NCBI GenBank assembly: GCA_050698755.1
Contig: JBOHCK010000188.1
Span: 1-11,778, forward strand
Direction of reading: 5' to 3'
DNA length: 11,778 nucleotides
Source of the DNA: Palsa-504 sp050698755
GTDB taxonomy: Bacteria; Actinomycetota; Actinomycetes; Streptosporangiales; Streptosporangiaceae
Numbering within the stretch: the stretch's first letter is position 1; every line of letters starts with the position of its first letter. Positions 1 to 5,386 of this stretch are shown in pieces. The notes under the pieces are model-generated. The model was given only the letters and a program-made list of their open reading frames with translations, did no database searches and had not been told where the DNA came from. A program made the position numbers and the translations under genes.

Positions 1-1499
1 ACCTGCTCGGGGACGTGTTCGGCGACCTGGGAGATGCCGACGTTGGAGGAGTGCGCGATGATGCCGGCGATGGTGTACCGCTCGCCGGGGCCCCACTCCG
101 CGTCCTGGATGCGCTGGCCGCCCAGGTAGATCGAGTACGGGATGTTGTAGGCGCTCATCGGCGTCTGCCCGCCGCGCTCGAACGCGGCCGCGGCGGTCAT
201 CACCTTGGCCGTGGAGCCCGGCTGGAACACGTTCTGGACCGCGATGTCGGTAGCCTGGCTGACGTCCGTGACGTTCGTCGGGTCGTACGTCGGCCACTGC
301 GCCATGGCCAGCACGTGCCCGGTTTTCGGCTGGATGATGACGACCGTGCAGTTGCCGGCGTCGCTCTTGGCGACCTGCGCGGCGCAGGCCTGCTCGGCCG
401 CGTACTGCAGCGAGGGGACGATGGTCAGGCGCAGGTCGCTGCCGTTCACCACCGGCGTGTCGTTGCTGCCCGCGAGCGGGATCGGCTGGCCGTTGTTGCT
501 GATCTGCACGTGCTCGCTGCCCTCGTGGCCGGCCAGCAGGGCGTTGTCGGACTGCTCGAGGCCGGCCCCGCCAACCAGGACTCCATTGCTGGTAGTGCCG
601 GTGAAACCGATGATGTCGGAGGTGACGGAACCGTCCGGGTAGGACCTGGCGTAGGCCGGGGTCAGGTAGATGCCCGGCAGGTGCAGGGCGGAGATCTGGT
701 TGCCCGCCTGCGCCGATATGTCCTTGGCCAGGACCACGTACTGCTGCGAGGTCGGGTGCTGGATCTGGCCGATGAGCAGGGCCGCGGGCGTGTTCAGGTA
801 GGCCGCGAGCTTGGTGGCGACCTGGGCCTGATCGGCGACGGGGATCTGCGGCGGGTCGGCGTAGACCAGGTAGGTCTCCACCGTCATCGCGAGGACCTGC
901 CCGTTCGCGGCGGTGATGCTGCCGCGCAGCGCAGGCAGGAAGATCGTCTTCTCCCGCTGTGTGCTGGCCAGCCGCTTGTACGTGTTGGACTCGATGCCCT
1001 GGAGCTGCACGAGCCGCGCGGCGAACAGCGACAGCACGAAGACGACGGCCAGCAGCGTGATACCGAGCCGCCGCCTATGGTTACCGCGCGGGATGCGCCG
1101 GCGCGGCCGCACGGGAACGGCCCGTACGTACTCGGGGACCGGCTCCCGGCGGATAAAGCCGTGTCCCTCCCGCAGGTCAGTGGGGAGGCCGCGCGGCCGC
1201 TCGTACCTTTCATCCGAACGAGCGGTGGTGCCTGCCCCGCGCCGCCCGGGCGGCGGCAAGTGGGGAAAGTCCTGCGGGCTCCGGCTCCGGCTCTGGCTCC
1301 GGCGCCTGGGCGGCGCGTCGGTCCGGGGAGGCGGAGAGCCTCTCCGTGACCGGGGGGTCGGGGTCGGGGGGGAATGAGGGGGCGGAGAGCCCCCCCATGC
1401 GCGGGGGGTTCCGGGGGGTCGTCCCCCCGGGCGAGCACTGCCTCCCTGGCCAGCACGTCCTCCCTGGCCAGCGGTTCCGCCGGGACCAGCACCTCTCAC
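1..1499 (-). CDS. ftsI: Septal peptidoglycan transpeptidase FtsI/PBP3 (class B penicillin-binding protein), C-terminus outside the window
   Basis: Division-specific transpeptidase that cross-links septal peptidoglycan outside the membrane. Seen: a Pro/Arg/Ser-rich cytoplasmic N-terminus of about 143 residues, one membrane segment (about 145-163, GITLLAVVFVLSLFA), a PBP-dimer region starting with RLVQLQGIESNTYKRLASTQ, then the transpeptidase motifs STAK (Ser429 nucleophile, in QPGSTAKVMT) and SSN (484-486). The KTG motif would lie beyond the left edge. The start used is the GTG at 1499, which overlaps the ftsL stop as GTGA, giving translational coupling. It has no clear ribosome binding site. 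Alternatives are GTG 1492 in another frame and TTG 1259 in frame. The first 25 codons have poor third-position GC in this frame while the 1492 frame looks coding there, so a frameshift inside the GC-rich element at 1350-1433 is likely (see findings). Identity is certain; the true N-terminus is not. Confidence 0.93.
   Translation of the reverse strand, partial: MRGAGPGGTAGQGGRAGQGGSARPGGRPPGTPRAWGGSPPPHSPPTPTPRSRRGSPPPRTDAPPRRRSQSRSRSPQDFPHLPPPGRRGAGTTARSDERYERPRGLPTDLREGHGFIRREPVPEYVRAVPVRPRRRIPRGNHRRRLGITLLAVVFVLSLFAARLVQLQGIESNTYKRLASTQREKTIFLPALRGSITAANGQVLAMTVETYLVYADPPQIPVADQAQVATKLAAYLNTPAALLIGQIQHPTSQQYVVLAKDISAQAGNQISALHLPGIYLTPAYARSYPDGSVTSDIIGFTGTTSNGVLVGGAGLEQSDNALLAGHEGSEHVQISNNGQPIPLAGSNDTPVVNGSDLRLTIVPSLQYAAEQACAAQVAKSDAGNCTVVIIQPKTGHVLAMAQWPTYDPTNVTDVSQATDIAVQNVFQPGSTAKVMTAAAAFERGGQTPMSAYNIPYSIYLGGQRIQDAEWGPGERYTIAGIIAHSSNVGISQVAEHVPEQ
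1350..1433 (-). repeat. GC-rich palindromic element, copy 1 (start of ftsI)
   Basis: Runs of six or seven G or C form hairpins: 1411-1430 is a perfect 8-bp stem with the loop TCGT, and a second arm pair lies around 1378-1396. The core 1402-1432 matches 11493-11523 at 29 of 31 bases. It lies over the ftsI codons for residues about 23-50. Confidence 0.75.
1437..1472 (-). repeat. Two tandem 18-bp repeats at the start of ftsI
   Basis: 1455-1472 and 1437-1454 read GCTGGCCAGGGAGG plus four bases on the minus strand and differ only in three of the last four bases; a more diverged third unit (1419-1436) runs into the GC-rich element. In the frame of GTG 1492 they code AREDVL and AREAVL. Confidence 0.7.
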
Positions 1500-2488
1500 G
1501 GGGTGTACCCGGGGACGTTGATCTGGGAGTCGGCCGCGGAGACCTTACCCGCGACGATCTTGCCCGTCTTGAGGTTGATGAACCGGAGGTTCGGGTTCTG
1601 CTGCATGCCGAACTGCTCGGCCTCCTGCGCGATCTGGGTGGGCGACTCGGCCTGCGCGACCTGCTGGGACAGGAGTTGTTCCTGCCGGGCCAGATTCGTG
1701 TTCTGCTGCTGCAGGTTGCTGATCCTGAACGACCCCTGGGCGAGCGTCGTGCTGATCATGAGCAGCGAGACCAGGGCGCCGCCGAGCAGGCCGACGAGCA
1801 GCAAGAGGAACGGGGCCCGCTTGTGACGCGGCCGGGGCCGGGCCAAGGCGGCGGCCCAGGCGGCGCGCCTGGACGACAGCTTGAAGCCGGGCCTGGCCCG
1901 GGGTGGTTTGGCCGGCCTGGTGTGGCGCGGCGCGCTGAGCGGGCGCGTCCGGGGGTCCCGGGCTCCGGGGCGGGGGCGGTCGGGCGCGTCCGGGTTCGGG
2001 CGGCGGCGTTCGGCGCGGTCGGGGGCCTCGGCCCGACGGGGTGGCTTGGTGCGGGGTGGCTTGGTGCGGGGGGGCTTGGCGCGACCGGGCGGCTTGGAGC
2101 GACCGGGCGGCGGTTCGGTCCGGCCTGGTGGCATGGTCCGGCCGGCCGGAGGCATGGTACGGCCGGATGGTTCCATGGTGCGGCCGGGTGGTGGTACGGC
2201 GCGGCCGGGGGGCATGGTGCGGCCGGAGGGCGGCGGAGGCGCGGTGCGGCCTGGTGGGGTGTTGCGGCCGGTCGGCGCGGTGCGGCCGGGTGGGGTGGTG
2301 CGGCCCGAGGGCATAGAGGGGCGGCCTGGGGGCATGGGGGCGCGGCCTGGGGGCATGGGGGCGCGGTCGGAGGGCGCGGGGGCGCGGCCGGAGGGCGCGG
2401 GGGCGCGGCCGGGCGGCGCTGGGCGGCCTGACGACGGCCGGAAGGTGCGCGGCATCGTGTCCGTGTCCACGTCGGTTCCTCGGGTCAT
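1496..2488 (-). CDS. ftsL: FtsL-like septum protein with a long proline/arginine repeat tail
   Basis: Bitopic divisome protein expected to bridge FtsQ/FtsB-type partners and FtsW/FtsI at the septum. Of 330 residues, 1-225 are cytoplasmic, very basic and proline-rich; residues about 21-150 are tandem variants of PPGRTxP / PSGRAPx. One membrane segment follows at 226-247 (APFLLLLVGLLGGALVSLLMI), then an extracytoplasmic helix likely to form a coiled coil (256-291, ISNLQQQNTNLARQEQLLSQQ) and a short tail containing LRFINLKTGKIVAG. FtsL is usually about 100-200 residues, but mycobacterial homologues also carry proline-rich tails. Position between rsmH and ftsI supports the call more than sequence identity, which is low in this family. 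The ATG overlaps the rsmH stop (ATGA) and has AGGGAGG 4 nt upstream. Confidence 0.88.
   Translation of the reverse strand: MTRGTDVDTDTMPRTFRPSSGRPAPPGRAPAPSGRAPAPSDRAPMPPGRAPMPPGRPSMPSGRTTPPGRTAPTGRNTPPGRTAPPPPSGRTMPPGRAVPPPGRTMEPSGRTMPPAGRTMPPGRTEPPPGRSKPPGRAKPPRTKPPRTKPPRRAEAPDRAERRRPNPDAPDRPRPGARDPRTRPLSAPRHTRPAKPPRARPGFKLSSRRAAWAAALARPRPRHKRAPFLLLLVGLLGGALVSLLMISTTLAQGSFRISNLQQQNTNLARQEQLLSQQVAQAESPTQIAQEAEQFGMQQNPNLRFINLKTGKIVAGKVSAADSQINVPGYTP
2039..2428 (-). repeat. Degenerate tandem repeat coding the FtsL tail, with four adjacent 21-bp units
   Basis: The ftsL codons for residues about 21-150 form a degenerate repeat of 15-21 bp units coding PPGRTxP, PSGRAPx and PPGRAPM. The cleanest part is 2321-2404: four adjacent 21-bp units, the first two (2321-2341 and 2342-2362) identical and the next two (2363-2383, 2384-2404) differing at one position. 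Units are multiples of three, so gain or loss would keep the frame. This looks like a variable-number coding repeat. Confidence 0.8.
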
Positions 2489-3435
2489 GCGGCCTCCCTG
2501 ACACGCTCCGCGGCCCGCAGCCGGGCGGATGCCGCGCGCGGATTGACGGCGACTTCTTCGCTATCCGGGCGCTCGGCGCCTCTGGTGAGCAGGCGGAACT
2601 GCGTGGTCGCCGCCTGGTGGGGTACAGGCAGGCCGGGCGGCGCCTGGTCGGTGGACAGCCGCACGAGCTCCCGCTTGACGATGCGGTCCTCGAGTGAGTG
2701 ATAGGCCAGCACCACGACGCGGCCGCCGACGGCCAGCACGCCGAGGGCGGCGGGCAGCGCCCGCCGCAGGGTGCCGAGTTCGTCGTTCACCTCGATCCGC
2801 AGCGCCTGGAAGGTGCGCTTGGCCGGGTTCCCGCCGGTGCGCCTAGTGGCCGCGGGGATCGCGTCTTTGACGATGGCGCTCAGCCGGGCGGTGGAGGTGA
2901 TCGGGGCGCGGGCGCGCTCGCGGACCACCGCGTCGGCGATCCGCCGGGCGAAGCGCTCCTCGCCGAACTCGCGCAGCACACGAGCCAGGTCGGCCGCCGG
3001 GTAGCCGTTGACTATATCGGCCGCGGTCCGGGCCGCGGTCAGGTCCATGCGCATGTCCAGCGGGGCGTCCTGGGCGTACGCGAAGCCGCGTGCCGGGTCG
3101 TCGAGCTGGGGCGAGGACACGCCGAGGTCGAAGAGCAGGCCCATGACGGGTGCGGGAGTGGCGGCCACGATCGCGGGGATCTCGTCGTAGCGCGCGTGGA
3201 CCAGGGTGACCCGGCCCGCGTACGGGGCGAGCAGCTCGCGGGCCGCCTCGATCGCGGCCGGGTCGGCGTCGATGCCGATCAGGAGCAGATCGGGGCAGGC
3301 TTCCAGGAGAGCGCGGGCGTGCCCGGCCCGGCCGAGGGTGGCGTCCACTAGCACGACGCCCGGGCTGGCCAGGGCAGGCGCGAGCAGGGCCGTGACCCGG
3401 CCGACCAGCACCGGCACGTGCGCAGGCCCGGCCAT
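2485..3435 (-). CDS. rsmH: 16S rRNA (cytosine(1402)-N4)-methyltransferase RsmH (MraW)
   Basis: Methylates N4 of C1402 in the decoding centre of 16S rRNA using S-adenosylmethionine; cytoplasmic. The 316-residue protein has the family hallmarks: HVPVL at 6-10, the SAM-binding motif DATLGRAGH at 31-39, acidic residue Asp56 in GIDADP, DLGVSSPQLD at 103-112, DMRMD shortly after, and RTFQALRIEVN in the C-terminal half. Length is normal for the family. The frame is open to 3501, but the ATG at 3435 was chosen because it starts directly before MAGPAHVPVL and has a purine-rich GAGAGGGGG stretch just upstream. It follows mraZ after a 146-bp structured gap and overlaps ftsL by 4 bp, the usual dcw order. 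Confidence 0.95.
   Translation of the reverse strand: MAGPAHVPVLVGRVTALLAPALASPGVVLVDATLGRAGHARALLEACPDLLLIGIDADPAAIEAARELLAPYAGRVTLVHARYDEIPAIVAATPAPVMGLLFDLGVSSPQLDDPARGFAYAQDAPLDMRMDLTAARTAADIVNGYPAADLARVLREFGEERFARRIADAVVRERARAPITSTARLSAIVKDAIPAATRRTGGNPAKRTFQALRIEVNDELGTLRRALPAALGVLAVGGRVVVLAYHSLEDRIVKRELVRLSTDQAPPGLPVPHQAATTQFRLLTRGAERPDSEEVAVNPRAASARLRAAERVREAA
2493..2499 (-). promoter_or_regulatory. Ribosome binding site of ftsL
   Basis: AGGGAGG lies inside the last codons of rsmH, 4 nt before the ftsL ATG. It fixes the ftsL start at the ATGA overlap rather than at a later codon. The same AGGGAGG with a 4-nt gap is seen before moxR. Confidence 0.75.
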
Positions 3436-3479
3436 CCGTCCCCCTCTCCCAGTTCGGTTCCCGCGGTCTTTGCTTCCTG

Positions 3480-3551
3480 CGGTCCCCATCCGCTGCGCCA
3501 CCGGCTGGCACCGGGGAAGTGATGCCAGCAGGGAACGGCGGATGGGGACCG
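3480..3551 (-). promoter_or_regulatory. Nested stem-loop in the mraZ-rsmH gap, candidate leader RNA (mraW-motif-like)
   Basis: Seen directly: 3480-3493 and 3538-3551 are perfect 14-base inverted repeats (arm GGTCCCCATCCGC plus a flanking C-G pair), and nested inside are GCTGGCA (3504-3510) and TGCCAGC (3523-3529) with a 12-nt loop. In RNA this gives a two-tier stem with an internal loop, ending 44 nt before the rsmH start. From knowledge, an 'mraW' structured RNA has been predicted in actinobacterial leaders of mraW operons, so this may be a member. I cannot test the match. A partial transcription stop or processing site between mraZ and rsmH is the alternative. Confidence 0.6.
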
Positions 3552-3581
3552 TCCCGTCAATCCCCTCATCGCCCGCGATCG

Positions 3582-4007
3582 CTACAGAACTCCCGGGAGC
3601 ACCTCCTCCGCGGCGGCCTCCTGTGCGGCCTCGTAGGTCTCCCAGGCCTGCGTGTCCCAGATCTCAAGTCGGGTGTTCGCGCCGACCACCACGCAGTCCC
3701 GCTGCAGCCCGGCGTAGGTGCGCAAGCTCAGCGGGACGGTGATCCGGCCCTGGCGGTCGGGAATCTCGTCGGAGGCGCTGGCGAAGAAGACCCGGCTGCG
3801 GTCCCTGACCGCCTGAGTGGTCTCGGGCTGGCTGCGCAGCGCCTCGGCGATGCGCGCGAATTCGTCCCTCGGGAAGACGTACAGGCAGCGCTCCTGCCCC
3901 TGCCCCTTGGTGATCACGATTCCCCCAGCCAGCTCGTCCCGGTACTTGGCAGGCAGGAACAGCCGGCCTTTGTCGTCCAGCCGCGGCGTATGAGTGCCGA
4001 GGAACAC
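3582..4007 (-). CDS. mraZ: Transcriptional regulator MraZ
   Basis: DNA-binding regulator of the dcw operon that commonly controls its own promoter. The 141-residue protein has two SpoVT-AbrB-type swapped-hairpin domains, each with the family signature: DKGR at 12-15 followed by LFLPAKYRDEL, and DRQGRITVP from 84. These motifs form the oligomeric ring's DNA-binding surface. The frame extends to a GTG at 4013, only 3 nt after AGGAGG; the GTG at 4007 is preferred because it gives the usual M-FLGTHTPRLD start and a 9-nt gap. First gene of the operon, with a promoter and operator array directly upstream. The pair GQGQ before ERCLYVFP looks like a two-residue expansion of the usual KGQERCLYVFP. Confidence 0.95.
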   Translation of the reverse strand: MFLGTHTPRLDDKGRLFLPAKYRDELAGGIVITKGQGQERCLYVFPRDEFARIAEALRSQPETTQAVRDRSRVFFASASDEIPDRQGRITVPLSLRTYAGLQRDCVVVGANTRLEIWDTQAWETYEAAQEAAAEEVLPGVL

Positions 4008-4016
4008 CGGCACTCA

Positions 4017-4022
4017 CCTCCT
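4017..4022 (-). promoter_or_regulatory. Ribosome binding site of mraZ
   Basis: AGGAGG lies 9 nt before GTG 4007 and only 3 nt before GTG 4013. The spacing and the family's usual MFLG start favour 4007. Confidence 0.75.
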
Positions 4023-4070
4023 GCCACCATGAGCCTCCATTGCCCTCCACTGTACCCCACTTTCCCCCAC
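4021..4070 (-). promoter_or_regulatory. MraZ operator: five 10-bp direct repeats
   Basis: On the minus strand five consecutive decamers start with GTGG or ATGG: GTGGGGGAAA, GTGGGGTACA, GTGGAGGGCA, ATGGAGGCTC, ATGGTGGCAG. The period is exactly 10 bp, one helical turn. MraZ of other bacteria binds TGGG- or GTG-containing direct repeats of this period before mraZ. The first two units fill the space between the -35 and -10 elements and the others cover the start of transcription and leader, so binding would be expected to repress. Confidence 0.8.
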
Positions 4071-4076
4071 CGTCAA
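4049..4076 (-). promoter_or_regulatory. Promoter of the mraZ operon
   Basis: TTGACG (4076-4071) and TACAGT (4054-4049) are separated by 16 bp, a good fit to a housekeeping sigma-70 promoter of actinomycetes. Transcription would begin near 4042, giving a leader of about 35 nt. It is embedded in the decamer array. Confidence 0.7.
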
Positions 4077-4288
4077 CGTCAGATAAGCCCGGATTTGACT
4101 CTCGTCCCCACCTAAGGGCCAGCTAGCGGGGGTGGAGCGAAGTGGGGGACGATGCGAAGGCACCGGAAGAGCGCCGGGGAAGCCTGCCCGCCTGCCGCCC
4201 CGGCTATGACAAAACGTCGCAGGTCAGGCACGGAGGAGGGGTTTGGGAGCGGGCTGACGGGATAGATATGCCAGGCCAGCGTCGCGCT
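4077..4288. other. Divergent intergenic region, mostly without recognisable signals
   Basis: Between the mraZ promoter and the moxR promoter. Open frames here have no ribosome binding site or recognisable protein. The only pattern noted is a pair of decamers on the plus strand, GTGGAGCGAA (4132-4141) and GTGGGGGACG (4142-4151), resembling the MraZ boxes, and one more on the minus strand (GTGGGGACGA, 4111-4102). Confidence 0.5.
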
Positions 4289-4316
4289 TTGACCAGAGAA
4301 AGACGTACTGTAGCGA
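4289..4316 (+). promoter_or_regulatory. Promoter of the moxR operon
   Basis: TTGACC (4289-4294), a 16-bp spacer and TAGCGA (4311-4316) followed by T fit the actinomycete housekeeping pattern TTGAC-N16-18-TAGNNT loosely. Transcription from about 4323 would give a leader of roughly 75 nt to the preferred moxR start. Confidence 0.55.
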
Positions 4317-4387
4317 TACGGAGCTCGGCCGGGAGCGCCACGTGACGGGAGACCAGGCTTGCTGGCGCCCCAGCGCCAGCGACCCCC

Positions 4388-4394
4388 AGGGAGG
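4388..4394 (+). promoter_or_regulatory. Ribosome binding site of moxR
   Basis: AGGGAGG, 4 nt before GTG 4399. A weaker GGGAG stands 6 nt before the earlier in-frame GTG at 4342. Confidence 0.65.
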
Positions 4395-4398
4395 CCAT

Positions 4399-5373
4399 GT
4401 GGTTCTGGACACCGGGCGACAGATGCGGGACGCCATCGATGATCTGGTTCCGGCCGCGCACAGGATCGGCAAGGCCATCGAGGCGGTGATCGAGGGCAAG
4501 CCCGAGGCGATCAGGCTCACCCTGGCGGTCCTGCTCGCCGAGGGGCACCTGCTCATCGAGGACGTGCCCGGCGTCGGCAAGACGATGCTCGCCAAGGCCC
4601 TGGCCAGGGCGATCGATGGGACGGTGCAGCGCGTCCAGTTCACGCCGGACCTGCTGCCCAGCGACATCACCGGGGTGAGCGCCTTCAACCAGGAGCGGCG
4701 CGACTTCGAGTTCAAGCCGGGGCCGGTGTTCGCCAACGTCCTGCTCGGCGACGAGATCAACCGGGCCTCGCCCAAGACGCAGTCGGCGCTGCTGGAATGC
4801 ATGGAAGAACGCCAGGTCACCGTGGACGGCACGACCTACGTGCTGCAGGCGCCCTTCATGGTCATCGCCACCCAGAACCCGGTGGAGATGGAAGGGACGT
4901 ACCCGCTGCCCGAGGCGCAGCGGGACCGGTTCACGGCGCGGATCTCGCTCGGCTACCCGTCCGCCACCGCCGAGCGGGCCATGCTCGAAAGCCACGGAGC
5001 CACGTCGCCACTGGACCAGCTCGAGCCCGTCGCGCGGGCCAGCGACGTGCAGGAACTCGTGATCGCGGTGCGCGGCGTGCTGGTGTCCGACCAGGTCAAG
5101 GAGTACCTCATCAGTCTGGCCAACGCCACGAGGACCTCGCCGGAACTGCGCCTGGGCGCGTCACCGAGGGCCACCCTGCACCTGCTGCGGATCAGCCGCG
5201 CCTGGGCCGCCCTCGACGGCCGGGACTACGTCATCCCGGACGACGTGCAGGCCCTGGCCGCGCCCGTGCTCGCGCACCGGCTGCTGCCCACGGCGGAGGC
5301 GATCGTGGAGCGGCACCTGCCCGAGCACGTGGTGAAGCGGATCGTCTCGCAGCTGTCCCTCCCGCGGCGATGA
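4399..5373 (+). CDS. MoxR-family AAA+ ATPase
   Basis: Cytoplasmic AAA+ ATPase of the MoxR clade, chaperone-like proteins that assist maturation or activation of partner complexes. Within the 324 residues: Walker A EDVPGVGKT (54-62), Walker B VLLGDEIN with Asp118 and Glu119, sensor 1 ATQNPVE with Asn160, and the sensor 2 region LRLGASPRATLHLLR. These are the canonical motifs and length is normal. The frame opens at GTG 4342, but GTG 4399 has the better ribosome binding site and leaves about 30 residues before VIEGKPEAIRL, as in homologues. It is first in a plus-strand operon with a DUF58 gene 13 nt downstream and a transglutaminase gene after that, a classic MoxR-DUF58-TgpA triad. Its substrate is not known from the sequence. 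Confidence 0.93.
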   Translation: MVLDTGRQMRDAIDDLVPAAHRIGKAIEAVIEGKPEAIRLTLAVLLAEGHLLIEDVPGVGKTMLAKALARAIDGTVQRVQFTPDLLPSDITGVSAFNQERRDFEFKPGPVFANVLLGDEINRASPKTQSALLECMEERQVTVDGTTYVLQAPFMVIATQNPVEMEGTYPLPEAQRDRFTARISLGYPSATAERAMLESHGATSPLDQLEPVARASDVQELVIAVRGVLVSDQVKEYLISLANATRTSPELRLGASPRATLHLLRISRAWAALDGRDYVIPDDVQALAAPVLAHRLLPTAEAIVERHLPEHVVKRIVSQLSLPRR

Positions 5374-5386
5374 CCTTGGCTGGGCC

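Noticed and set aside
15..1349. Long plus-strand open frame opposite ftsI
   Set aside because: It is the complement of a clear penicillin-binding protein; its Arg/Gly/Val-rich translation has no domain and arises from the high GC content.
2321..2404. CRISPR-like regular repeats
   Set aside because: The 21-bp units are directly adjacent without unique spacers and keep the ftsL frame, so they are a coding tandem repeat.
1346..2431. Plus-strand frames rich in Gly/Trp/Ala opposite ftsL
   Set aside because: The repetitive protein is the complement of the PPGR-coding repeat; no ribosome binding site or family resemblance.
3555..3560. TTGACG on the minus strand before rsmH, as a second promoter
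   Set aside because: At 16-18 bp spacing no -10-like hexamer is present; the region is better explained by the stem-loop.
4106..4135. CCCCACC / GGGGTGG inverted repeat in the divergent region
   Set aside because: Only 7 bp with a 16-nt loop of low-complexity bases, easily found by chance here.
4142..4345. Small 67-codon plus-strand frame upstream of moxR
   Set aside because: Starts with GTG lacking a good ribosome binding site, spans the moxR promoter, and the product resembles nothing known.
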